Assembly: GCA_016490735.1 (NCBI GenBank)
Contig: JAEMWC010000238.1
Coordinates: forward strand, 946,833-1,010,832
DNA from: Pachyseris speciosa
Lineage: Eukaryota; Cnidaria; Anthozoa; Scleractinia; Pachyseridae
DNA: 64,000 nucleotides
Reading direction: 5' to 3'
Made by a program: the position numbers and the translations under genes. Numbering within the stretch: the first letter of the stretch is position 1; each line of letters begins with the position of its first letter. Positions 51,171 to 62,759 of this stretch are shown piece by piece. Under the pieces are notes generated by a model. The model was given only the letters and a program-made list of their open reading frames with translations, was not told where the DNA came from and made no database searches.

Positions 51171-52140
51171 ATCACAGGTAGTAAGGACCACCTAAATTGA
51201 ACATGCCCTTACAAAGTGTTCAAAGAGTGAGATTATCATCGACAGTCAAAATCTCTGAAATCAGGAATTGATTGGACCTCTTCCACACCGTGAGCACAAG
51301 AAGTATTCATCACAGCTACTGAAATCCACCTACTTTCACCTTGTTCTTAGAAGTTTTCAAAGAGTGAGATTATGACCTGGAGTCAAAATCTCGGAAATCG
51401 GAAATTCATGGTAAGCGCTCCACACCACGCTTACAAGTAGTACTCATCACAGGTAGTAAAAACCACCAACTCTTAAAATGCTGTTACAAGTTTCCAAAGA
51501 GTGAGATTATATTATAAGGGAGACCCAAAATCTCGTAAATCAGGAATTAATGGTACGTGCTACTTACCGTGCGCTTTAGTAATATTTTAAGAGTGAGATC
51601 GAAATCAGGTATTGATGGGACGCACTCCACAGTGCTTGCACAAGTAGTATTCGTCACAGCTAGGGAAACCCAAAATTCATAAAACACATTCATAAGACAA
51701 ATATTCATAGGGTGAGATCAAAAGCGAGAGTAAAAATGTCGGTAATCAGGAATTGATGGGAAGTTCTCCACACCGAGAATAAAAGTAGTATTCATTACAG
51801 CTATTAAAAACCAGCTACTTTTAACGCACAAGTGAAAAGTGAGATTATGACCGACAGTCTAAATCTCGAAAATCAGGAATTGATGGTAACCTCTCAACAC
51901 CGTGCGTACAAGTCCACAGCTAGTAAAAACCACCAACTTTCAACATGTTCTTACAACTTTTCAAAAGGTGAGATTATGACAGAGTCACAATCTCTGAAAA
52001 CTGGAATTGATGGTTAGCATTCTACGGCGTGCGCACACGTAGAAATCATCACAGCTTATGAAAACCACCTACTATCAACATGCTCTTACAAGTTTTCAAA
52101 GAGTGAGATTATGACCGAGAGTCCAAACCTCGCAACTAAC
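51171..52140 (-). repeat. Reverse-oriented satellite segment, copy 3 (most complete)
   Basis: This is the longest and cleanest of the three reversed blocks, bounded by ggtcac|atcacaggtag on the left and gcaactaac|tcgatgatt on the right. Read on the minus strand, it holds ordinary monomers related to direct ones at 21770-22020 and 35590-35780, plus an AT-rich diverged monomer near 51660-51720 (ataaaacacattcataag). Confidence 0.93.
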
Positions 52141-55100
52141 TCGATGATTATCTCACTCTTTGAAAACTTGTAAGAGCATGTTCAATCAAGGTGGTCTTTA
52201 CTACCTGTGATGAATACTACTTGTGCGAACAATGTGTAGCGCGTCCCATCAAGTCTTTCGTTGCGAGGTTTTGGCACGCGGTCATAATCTCACTCTTTGA
52301 AAACATGTAAGAGCATGTTCAAAGTAGGTGATTATAACTATTTGTACTGAGTACTACTTGTGCGCATGCTGTGGAAAGCTTACCATCACTTCCGAATTTC
52401 ATAGATTTTGAATCTTGGTCATAATCTCACTCTTTGAAAACTTCTAAGAACAAGGTGATTGTAGGTGGATTCAATAGCTGTGATGAGTACTTTTTGTTCT
52501 CACGATCTGGAGGAGGTGCAATAAATTCCTGATTTTAAAGATTTTGACTCTCGATGATAATCTCACTCTTTGAAAACTTGTAAGAGCATGTTCAATCTAG
52601 GTTGTCTTCACTACCTGTGATGAATACTACTTGTGGGAACAATGTGTAGCGCTTCCCATCAAGTCCTTCGTTGCGAGGTTTTGGCTCTCGGTCATAATCT
52701 CACTCTTTGAAAACTTGTAAGAGCATGTTCAAAGTAGGTGGTTATCTTTATCTGTACTGAATACTACTTGTGCGCACGCTGTGGAAAGCTTACCATCACT
52801 TCCGAATTTCAGAGATTTTGAATCTCGGTCATAATCTCACTCTTTGGAAACTTGTAAACACATGTTCAAAGGAGGTTTTATCAAACTATCATGAATACTT
52901 CTTGTGCGAACGATGTGCAGGGCATCCCGTCAAAGCGTGATTTCCGAGATTTCGACTCTCGGTCATAATCTCACTTTTTTGCGAGAATTTGCTCTTAGAA
53001 AACTTTTAAGATCGTGTTGAAAGCAGGTTACTTTTTACTAGCTGTGATGAGTACTACTTGTGTGCACGGTGTGAAACGCGTCTTATTAATTCCTTATTTC
53101 CAAAGTTTGAGTCTCCGTCATGATCTCACTCTTTTCAAACTTGTAAGGACATGTTGAATGTAGGCGTTTTTTTCTAGCTGTAATGAGTTCTACTTGTTCG
53201 CACGGTCTGGAGCGCGTATCATCAATTTCTGATATCCGAGATTTTGATTCTCGGTCATAATCACAGTCTTTGAAAGCTTGTAAGAGGATGTTAAAAATAG
53301 GTGATGTCTACTAGCTGTGATGTGTGCTGCTTGTGCGCACGATTTGAGACGCGTCCCATTAATTCCGCTTTTCCGAGATTTTGACTGTCGTTGATAATCT
53401 CACTCTTTGAAAACTTGCAAGATCACGATGAACGTAGGTGGTTTTTACTAGCTGTGATTAGTCCTACCTGGGCGCACGGTGTGGAGCGCGTCCCATCCAT
53501 TTCTGATATCCGAGATTTGACTCTGGGTGTTAATCTCACTCTTTAAAATCGCGTAAGAGGATGTTAAAAGAAGGTAGGTTCTACCAGCTGTGATGTGTGC
53601 TACTTGTGCGCACGATATGAGGGGCGTCACATCAATTCCGGATTTCCGAGATTGTGCCTCTCGGTCCTAATCTCACACTCTGAAAAGTGGTAAAAGCATG
53701 TTGAAAGTGCTGGTTTTTACTAGCGCTGACGAGTACTACTTCTGCACACGGTGAGAAGTGCTTACCACCAATACCTGATTTGCGAGATTTTGCCTCTCGG
53801 TCATAATCCCACTCTTAGAAAACTTTTAAGATCGTGTTGAAAACAGGTTACTTTTTAGTAGCTGTGGTGCGTACTAGTTTCGCGCACGGTGTGAAGAGGT
53901 TACCATGAATTCCTGATTTCCGAGATTTTGACTGTCCGTCATAATCTCACTGTTATAAAACTTGCAAGATCTTGTCCAAAGTAGCTGGTTTTTACTAGCT
54001 GTGATGAATACTAGTCGTGTTGACGATGTGGAGCACGTCCCAACAATTCCTTCCTGTACGCACGGTGTGCAGCGCGTCCCATCTATTCGTGATATCCGAG
54101 ATTTTGACTCTCCATCATAATCTCACAATTTAAATGTTGTAGCGGTGATATGTGCTACTTGTGCGCACGATTTAAAGGGCGTCCGTTCAATTCCGGATTT
54201 CCGAGGTTTTCACTGTCGGTCATAGTCTCATTCCTTTAAAATTTGCAAGATCGTCTTCAAGGAAGGTTGTTTTTACTAGCTGTGATGAATACTAGTGGTG
54301 TGGATCATGTGGAGAGCGTCCCATCAACTCCTGATATTCGACATTTTGAGTTTCGGTAATAATCTCACTCTTAGATATCTTGTAAGATCATGTTGATTTT
54401 ACTAGCTGTGATTAGTCCTACCTGTCCGCACGGTATAAGGTGACGGTCAAGTTATCACGCTTTCAAAACTTGCAAGGTCTTGTTGAATTTAGGTGATTTT
54501 TACTTGGTCCGATCAATACTACTTGTGCGAAAAATGTGGAGCGAGACCCATCAATTCCTTAGTTGCGAGGTTTGGACTCTCGGTCTTAAACTCAATCCTT
54601 GAAAACTTGTAAGAGCATGTTGATAGTAGGTGGTTTTCGCTAGCTGTGATGATTTGTACGTGTGCGCACGAAGTGGCACGCTTACCATCAATTCCTGATC
54701 TCAGACATTTTGACTCTCAGTCATAATCTCACCTTTTGAAACCTTGTAAGAACATGTTGAAAGTTGGTGGTTTTACTAGCTGTGGTGAGTACTACTTGTT
54801 TGCACGATGTGGATAGCTTACAATCAATTCCTGATTTCCGAGATTTTGACAGTCGGTCATAATCCCACTGTTTGAATACTTGCAAGATCATGTTCCAAGT
54901 ATGTGGTTTTTACTAGCTGTGATGTATACTAGTCGTGCGCACGATGTAGAGCGCGTCCCATCAATTAGAGGTTTTCGACTTTTTGACTTCGGTAATAGTC
55001 TCTCTCTTTAAAACATTCTCAGACATAAAGCATTTTGAAAGTAAGTGGTTTTTACTAGCTGTGATTAGTACTACTTTTGCGCACGGTGAGAAGCACTTGC

Positions 55101-56950
55101 CATCAATACCTAATTTGCGAGATTTTGACTGTCGGTCATAATCTCAAACTTGGAAAATTTTAAAGATCGTGTTGAAAGCAGGTTACCTGATTTGCGAGAT
55201 TTTGACTGTCGGTCATAATCTCAAACTTGGAAAACTTTAAAGATCGTGTTGAAAGTAGGTTACTTTTTGCTAGCTGTGATGAGTACTATTTCTGTGCACG
55301 GTGTGAAAGGCGTCCCATCAATTCCTGATTTGCCAAATTTTGACTCTCTTTCATAATCTTACTCTTTTCAAAGTTGTAAGGACATGTTGAATGTAAGTGT
55401 TTTTTTCTAGCTGTGATGAGCTGTACTTGTGCGCACGGTCTGGAGCGCGTCCCATCAATTCCTTATATCCGAAATTTTGACACTCGGTCATAATCTCACT
55501 CCTTGAAAGCTGGACTCTCGGTGATAATCTCACTATTTGAAAACTTGCAAGGGTATGTTGAAAGTTGGTGGTTTTAAATAGCTGTGATGAGTACTACTTG
55601 TGCGCTCGCTGTGGAACGCCTACCCTCACTTCTGGATTTCAGAGATTTTGACTCTCGGTGATAATCTCACTCTTTGAAAACTATTAAGAGGATCTCGAAG
55701 GTAGGTCGCTTTTACTAGCCGTGAAAAGTGCTACTTCTACGACGGATGTGGAGCCCGTCCCTTCAATTGATCATTTCCGAAATTTTGACTGTCGGTCATA
55801 ATCTCACTCTTTGAAAACTTGAAAGATCATGTTCAAAGTGGGTGGTTCTACTGGCTGTGATGTGTGCTAGTTGTTCGCACTATTGATGGGTGTCCCATCA
55901 ATTCCGGATTTATGAGATTTTTAATGTCGGTCATAACTCCCTCTTTGAAAACTTGCAAGATCATGTTGAAAGTAGGTGTTTTTTACTAGTTGCGATGCGT
56001 ACTACTTGTGTGCACGATGTGGAGTGTGTCCCATCATTTTGAATACTGCTAGCTGTGGTGAGTACAGGTGCACGGTGTGGAGGGCTTCCATCAATTCCTG
56101 ATTTCCGGGATTTTGACTGTCAGTCATAATCTCATTGTTTCAAAACTTGTAAGAGAATATAGGTAGTTTTTACTAGCTGTGATGAGTACTACTTCTGCAC
56201 ACGGTGTGGAGCGCTTACCATCAATTCAGGTTTTCAGATATTCTGACTCTCGGTCATAATCTCACTCTTTGAAAACTATTAAGAGCATGTTGAAAGTGTG
56301 TGGTTTTTACTAGCTCTGATGAATGCTACTTGTGCGCACGATGTGGAACGCGTCCATCCATTTCCTGACTTCCGACATTTTCAGTGTCGGTGTTAGTCTC
56401 ACTTTGAAAAGAAAAAAATCACGTTGAAAGTAAGTGGTTTTTACTAGCTGTAATGAATATTCCTTGTGTGTACGAAGTGGATCGCGTCCCAATAATTCCT
56501 GATTTGTGAGATTTGCCTCTCGGTCCTAATCTCACTCTCTGAAAAGTGGCAAAGCATGTTGAAAGTGCTGGTTTTCACTAGCTTTGACGATTACTACTTG
56601 TGCGCACGGTGAGAAGTGCTTACCATCAATACCTGATTTGCGAGATTTTGCCTCTCGGTCATAATCCCACTCTTAGAAAACTTTTAAGATCGTGTTGAAA
56701 ACAGGTTACTTTTTAGTAGCTCCTGTGCGTACTAGTTTCGCGCACGGTGTGAAGAGGTTATCATCAATTCCTGATTTGCGAGATTTTGAATGTCGGTGAT
56801 ACTCTCAATGTCATGTCGAAAGTAGCTAGTTTTTACTAGCTGTGATTAACACTAGTCGCGCGGCCGATGTGGAGTAAGTCAAATCAATTCCTGAGTTTCG
56901 ACACTTTTTTTATAATCCTTGTAACAGCATGTTGAAAATAGATGGTTTTT
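52141..56950 (+). repeat. 137-bp satellite array, right part of Y3 and linker
   Basis: 52141-54000 holds the part missing from Y1. 54000-55510 matches 31850-33240. 55520-56950 is a linker with the atttatgagatttttaatg monomer also seen near 33470, 34845 and 36465. No gene is supported. Confidence 0.88.
55112..55262 (+). repeat. 77-bp near-exact tandem duplication inside a monomer
   Basis: The stretch tttgcgagattttgactgtc to aaagcaggttac at 55114-55186 recurs from 55191 with only a few changes. The period is 77 bp, almost the same as the 78-bp duplication at 15298, although it covers the other part of the monomer. Confidence 0.85.
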
Positions 56951-59900
56951 ACTACCTGTGATGAGTACTACCTTCGCGAACGATGTGGAGCGCGTCCCGA
57001 CACATCTTAACTTCCGAGATTTTGACTCTTTGTCATAATGTCACTGTTTTCAAACTTTTAAGAGCATGTTGAAAGTAGTAGTTTTTACTAGCTGTTAAGA
57101 GTACTACTTCTGCGTACGGTGTAAGGCGCGTATCAACGATTCATGATTTCCTAGATTTTGACCCTCGGTCATAATCTCACTCTTTGAAAACTTGTAAGAG
57201 CATGCTGAAAGTATAGGGTTTTACTAGCTGTGATAAGTACTACTTGTGCGCACGGTGTAGAGAGCTTACCATCGATTCCTCATTTGCGAGATTTTGACTC
57301 TGAGTCATAATCTCACTCTTTGTAAACCTTTAAGAGGATGTTGAAAGTAGGTGGTTCTTACTAGCTGTGATGAGGGCGACGTGTGCGCACGATGTAAGGT
57401 TCGACCCATCAACTCCTGATTTGCGAGATTTTCACTTTCCGTCAAAATGTAACTCTTTGAAAACTTGCGAGATCATGGTGAAAGTTAGTGGTTTTTACTA
57501 CTTGTGATAACTACTACTTTTTCGGACGATGTAAGGCGCGTCCCATCAATTCCTGTTTTCCGAGATTAGGAATGTCGGTCATAATCTCACTCTTTGAAAA
57601 CTTGGAATATCATCTTGAAAGTTGGTGGTTTTTAACAAGCGTGATGAATGCTACTTGTGGCGCACGGTGTGGACCGCGTACCACCAATTCCTGATTTCCG
57701 AGATTTTGACTCTCGCTCTTCATCTCACACTTTTTACCCTTGTAAGAGCAAGTTGAGAGCTGGTCACTTTTACTGGCTGTGATGAGTACTACTTGTGAGC
57801 TCGGTATATAGCGTCTCCCAGCAATTGCTGAGGTCCGATATTTTAACTCTCGGTCAAAATCTCACTATTAGAAAACTTGTAAGATAGTGTTGAAAGTAGG
57901 TGGTTTTTAAAAGCTGTGATGAATACTTCTTGTGCACGCGGTGTTGATCGGGTTCCATCAATTGCTGATTTTCGAGGTTTTTACTCTCGCTCATGATCTC
58001 ACTCTTTGAAACCTTGTAAGAACATTTTGAAAGTAGGTGGTTTTTACTAGCTGTGATGAATATTACTTGTGCGCACGATGTGGATCAAGTGCCATTAATT
58101 CCTGATTTGCGATATTTTGCCTCTCTATCCTAATCCCACTCTCTGAAAAGTGGTAAAAGCATGTTGGAAGGAGCTGGTTGTTTCAAGCTGTGATGAGTAC
58201 TACTTGTAAACACGGGGGGAAGCGCTTCCCATCAATACCTGACTTGCGAGATTTTGACTCAACGTCATAATCTCACTCTCAGAAAACTTTTAAGATCGTG
58301 TTCAAGGGAGGCTACTTTTTACTAGCTGTGATTAGTACTGGTTTTGTGCGCGGTATGAAACGCGTCGCTTCAATTCCTGAATAGCTAAATTTTGACACTT
58401 TGTCATAATCTCACTCTTTTCAAATTTCTAAGGACATGTTGAATGTAGGTGTTTTTTTCTAGCTGTGATGAGTTCCACTTGTGCGCACGGTCTGCAGCGC
58501 GTGACATCAATTCCTGATATCCGAGATTTTGACTCTCGGTCAAAATCTCACTCTTTCAAACCTTGTATGAGGATTTTTCTACTAGCTGTTATGTGTGCTA
58601 CTAGTGCGCAAGATTTGAGGGGGGCATGGCATCGATTCCGGATTTTCGAAGTTTTTGACTGTCGGTCATAATCTAGATCACGTTAAAAGTAGGTGACGTT
58701 TACTAGCTGTGATGAGTACTACTTGTGCACATGGTGTGGAGCGGGTCGCATCAATTCGTGATTTCCGAGATTTTGAGCATCAGTGATAATATTACTCTTA
58801 GATATCATGTAAGATCATGTTGGAAGTAGGTGAATTTTACTAGCTATGATTAGTGCTACCCTTGCGCACGGTTTGAGGCGCGTGCTATCCATTCCATATC
58901 CGAGATTTTGACTGAAGGTCAAGTTGTCACGCTTTGAAAACTTGGAAGGTCTTATTTAATTTAGGTGGTTTTTACCAGCTGCGATGAATACAACTTGTTC
59001 GAACAATATGAGCGCCACGAATCAATTCCTGATTTTCCACGTTTTAAGTTTCGGCAATAATCTCACCCTTTGAAAACTTGTAAGCGCATGTTGAAAGTAG
59101 GCGGTTTTTTACTACCTGTGATGAGTAATACAGTTAATTTTTGATTTCCGAGATTTTCCCTCTATGTCATAATCTCACTCTCTTCAGACTTATAAGATCA
59201 TGTTGAAAGTCGTTGGATTTCACTAGCTGTGATTAGTCCTACCTGTGCGTACGGTGTGCAGCGCGTCCCATCCATTCCTGATATCCGAAATTTTGACTCT
59301 GGATCATAATCTCACTGTTTTAAAGCTTGTATGAGAACGTTAAAAATAGCTGGTTTCTACTAGCTGTGATGTGTGCTATTTGTGCGCACGATTTAAGGGG
59401 CGTCCTATCAATTCCGGGTTTCCCAGATTTTCACCGTCCGTCATAATCTCACTCTTTGAAAACTTGCAAGATTATTTTCAAAGTAGGTGGTTTTTACTAG
59501 CTGGATGAATACTAGTGGTCTGGATGATGTGGAGAGCGTCCCAGCAACTCCTGATATTCGACATTTTGAGTTTCGGTAATAATGTCACTCTTAGAAAGCT
59601 TGTAAGATAGTGTTGATTTTACTAGCTGTGATTAGTCCTACCTGTGCGAACGGTATGAGGTCACAGTCATGTTATCACGCTTTCAAAACTTGCAAGATCT
59701 TGTTGAATTAAGGTGGTTTTTACTAGCCCCGATCAATACTACTTGTGCGAACAATGTGGAGCGACATTCATCAATTCCTTAGTTGCGAGATTTGGACTCT
59801 CGGGTTATAATCTCACTCCTTGAAAACTTGTAAGAGCATGTTGATAGTAGGTGTGTTTCACTAGCTGGGATGATTTGTACGTATCCGCACGAAGTGGCAC

Positions 59901-62570
59901 ACTTACCATCAATTCCTGATCTCAGACATTTTGACTCTCACTCATAATCTGACCTTTTGAAAACTTGTAAGAACATGTTGAAAGTTAGTGGTTTTTACTA
60001 GCTGTGGTGAGTACTACTTGTTTGCACGATGTGGAGAGCTTACAATCAATTCCTGATTTCCGAGATTTTGACAGTCGGTCATAATCTCACTGTTTGAAAA
60101 CTTGCAAGATCATGTTCCAAGTATGTGATTTTTACTAGCTGTGATGAATACTAGTCGTGCGGACGATGTGGAGCGCGTCCCATCAATTCCTGATTTTTAG
60201 ATATTTTTACCTTCGGTAATAGTCTGTCTCTTTAAAACCTTGTAAGAGCATTTTGAAAGTAAGTGGTTTTTACTAGCTGTGATGAGTACTACTTGTGCGC
60301 AGGTGAGAAGCGCTTGCCATCAATACCTGATTTGCGAGATTTTCACTGTCGTAATCTCAAACTTGGAAAACTTTTAAGATCGTGTTGAAAGCAGGTTACT
60401 TTTTACTAGCTGTGATGAGTACTATTTGTGTGCACGGTGTGAAACGCGTCCCATAAGTTCCTGATTTGCCAAATTATGACTCTCGGTCATAATCTCACTC
60501 TTTTCAAACTTGTAAGGACATGTTGAATGAAGTGTGTTTTTTTTCTAGCTGTGATGAGTTGTACCTGTGCGCACGAATTGGAAAGGGTCCCATCAGTTCC
60601 TGATATCCGAGATTTTAATACTCTGTCATAATCTCAGTCTTTGGAAGGTTGTAAGAGGACGATAAAGGTAGGTGGTTTCTACTAGCTGTGATCTATGCTA
60701 CTTGTGCACATGATTTGAGGAGCGTGCCATCACTTCCGGATTTCCGAGATTTTGACTGTCGTTCATATTATCACGAATTGAAAAACTTGCAAGGTGTTGT
60801 TGAAGTTAGGTATTTTTACTGGCTGGCATGAATACTACTTGCGCGAACAATGTGGAGCACGTCCCATTAAGTTCTTGGTGTCGATGAGTGCTACTTGTAA
60901 GAGCATGTGGAAAGTAGGTGGTTTTCAATAGCTGTGATCAGTGCTACTTGTACGCACGCTGTGGAACGCTTACCATTAACTCCGGATTTCAGAGATTTTG
61001 ACTCTCGGTCATTATCTTTGTTTTTGAAAACGTGTAAGAACATGTTGAAAGTAGGTGGTTTTTACTAGCTGTAGTGAGTACTACTTTTGCTGAGAGCTGA
61101 CCATCAATTTCTGACTTCCGAGATTTTGACTCTCGGTGATTATCTCACTCTTTGAAAACTATTAGGAGGATCTCGTAGGTAGGTCACTTTTACTAGCTGT
61201 GATGAGTACTACTTGTGGACACGATGTGGAGCGCGTCCCATCCTTTTGTAATTTCGGACATTTTGACTGTCGGTCATAATCTCACTGTTTGAAAACTTGA
61301 AAAATCACTTTCAAAGTGGGTGGTTTCTACTAGCTGTGATGTGTGCTACTTTTAAACAGTATTGGTCGAGCGGACGATATGAAGTGCTTCCCATTAATGT
61401 GTGGTTTTCGACAGTTTGAGTTTCGGTGCTAACCTCGCTGTTTGAAAACTTGTAAGATCATGTTAAAAGTTGGCGGTTTTTACTGGCTGTGATGAGTACT
61501 ACTTTTACGCAAGGCGAGAGGAGGTTACCATCGATTCCTAATTTGGGAGATTTTGATTCTCAGTCATAACTTCACTCTTTGTAAGCCTGTAAGAGCATGT
61601 TGAAAGTAGGTGGTTTGTACTAGCTGTGATGAGTGCGACTTGTGCGCACGATGTGATGCGCGACCCATCAATTCCTAATTTCCGAGATGTTTACTTTGGG
61701 ACATAATATAACTCTTTGAAATCATGGTAATGAGGAGTACTTTTTCAGACGATGTTGATCATAATCTCACTCTTTCAAAACCTGCAAGATCAAGTTCAAC
61801 GCAGGTGAATTTTCGTAGCTGTCATTGATACTACTTGTGCGCACGATGTGGAGCGCGTCCCATCATTTCCTAATTTCCGAGATTTTGACTCTCGGTCATA
61901 ATGTCACCCTTTTCAAACCTTTAAGAGCACGTGGAAAGTAGGTGCTTTTAACTAGCTTTTAAGAGTACTACTTGGGCGCACGGAGTGGATAGCTTATCAT
62001 AAATTCCTGAAATTTTTCTCTCGCTTTTGATCTGAACCTTTCAATATTTGAAAGAGCACGTTGAAAGTAGGTGGTTTTTACTAGACGGGATGAATACTAG
62101 TCGTGCGGACGATGTAGAGCGCTTCCAGTCAATTCCTGATTTTCGCTATTTCAGTTTTGGTAATAATCTCACTCTTTGAAAACTTCTAATAGCATGTTGA
62201 AAGTAGGTTGTTTTTACTAGCTGTGATGAGTACTACTAGGTCGCACGGTGTGGACCGCTTACCATTAATTCCCGATTTACTAGAATTTGACTCTCGATCA
62301 TAATGTTACTGTTTGATAACTTGTTGAATTTCGTGTTGAAATTAAGCGGTTTTACTAGCTGTGATGAGTGCCAGTTGTGTGCACGGAGTGAAGAGCTTAC
62401 CATCAATTCCTGATTCCCCACTTTTTGACTCTCGGTCATAATCTCACTCTTTGAAAACTTGTACGAGCATGTTCAACGTAAGTGAGTTTTACTACCTGTG
62501 ATGAGTAATACTTTTGCGCACGGTGTGGAGCGCTTACCACGAATTCCTGATTTACGACATTTTGACTCTC
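56951..62570 (+). repeat. 137-bp satellite array, higher-order copy X5
   Basis: The monomer order follows X1 from about 2120 to 8690. Position 2156 pairs with about 56960 (gcgtcccgacacat box), 5364 with about 59230, 7990 with about 61805, and 8690 with about 62563. X1 has extra monomers near 4.4-5.0 and 5.6-6.0 kb that X5 lacks. The array is cut by the Penelope-like element directly after tttgactctca. No gene is supported. Confidence 0.91.
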
Positions 62571-62581
62571 AAAAATTTGGT

Positions 62582-62590
62582 TTATCAACG

Positions 62591-62600
<10 letters not shown>
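62582..62600. other. 8-bp perfect hairpin near the PLE 3' end
   Basis: ttatcaac and gttgataa are exact inverted repeats separated by gga. The hairpin lies 11 bases inside the junction with the satellite and next to the hammerhead-like motif, so it is probably part of the element's terminal structure. Confidence 0.8.
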
Positions 62601-62621
<21 letters not shown>

Positions 62622-62622
62622 G

Positions 62623-62671
62623 GATTCGATTAGCTGACGTTTCGAGCGTTAGCCCTTCGTCGGAGCGAATC
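62623..62671 (-). ncRNA. Hammerhead-ribozyme-like motif (type I, core base changed)
   Basis: Read on the minus strand from 62671 to 62623. Helix I is formed by GATTCGCT at the 5' end with AGC...CGAATC at the 3' end. The core reads CCGACGA where the hammerhead needs CUGANGA. Helix II is GGGC-TAAC-GCTC, then comes the invariant GAAA, then CGTC with cleavage expected after the GUC. Stem III is only ACGU, which is self-complementary and could pair between two molecules. Type I hammerheads in Penelope-like elements are established knowledge. The U-to-C change at core position 4 should weaken or abolish cleavage in this copy. Confidence 0.8.
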
Positions 62672-62759
62672 GAGGAATTGTGGGTTGTGTATGGTTTATA
62701 TACAGAAAATGGAGCTACGCTATTGGTGGTAACATGGTAACGTGAAAAACAGGAATAAA

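Noticed and set aside
1..62570. Dozens of open frames of 60-142 codons on both strands in the satellite, some resembling each other (for example 15799-16227, 24685-24924, 50226-50564).
   Set aside because: They resemble each other only because they read the same monomers in the same frame. They cross monomer joints, have no domain, no consistent start, and end by frame drift because 137 is not divisible by 3.
1..62570. A hammerhead ribozyme in the satellite monomer (ctgtgatgag resembles a CUGAUGA core).
   Set aside because: The core has two extra bases in most monomers, no GAAA follows in the right place, and no helix I or II pairing is evident.
1..62570. A CRISPR array.
   Set aside because: The unit is 137 bp, without short constant repeats and unique spacers; the DNA is eukaryotic with LINE, SINE and PLE insertions.
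1..62570. CENP-B boxes or telomeric TTAGGG runs within the array.
   Set aside because: No match to the CENP-B box pattern was seen in the consensus monomer and no telomere repeat runs were seen, so centromere or telomere identity is not claimed.
1..62570. Helitron origin of the satellite, suggested by the ctag box and a hairpin.
   Set aside because: The hairpin is not followed by CTRR at the expected distance, and no Rep/helicase or Helitron ends are present.
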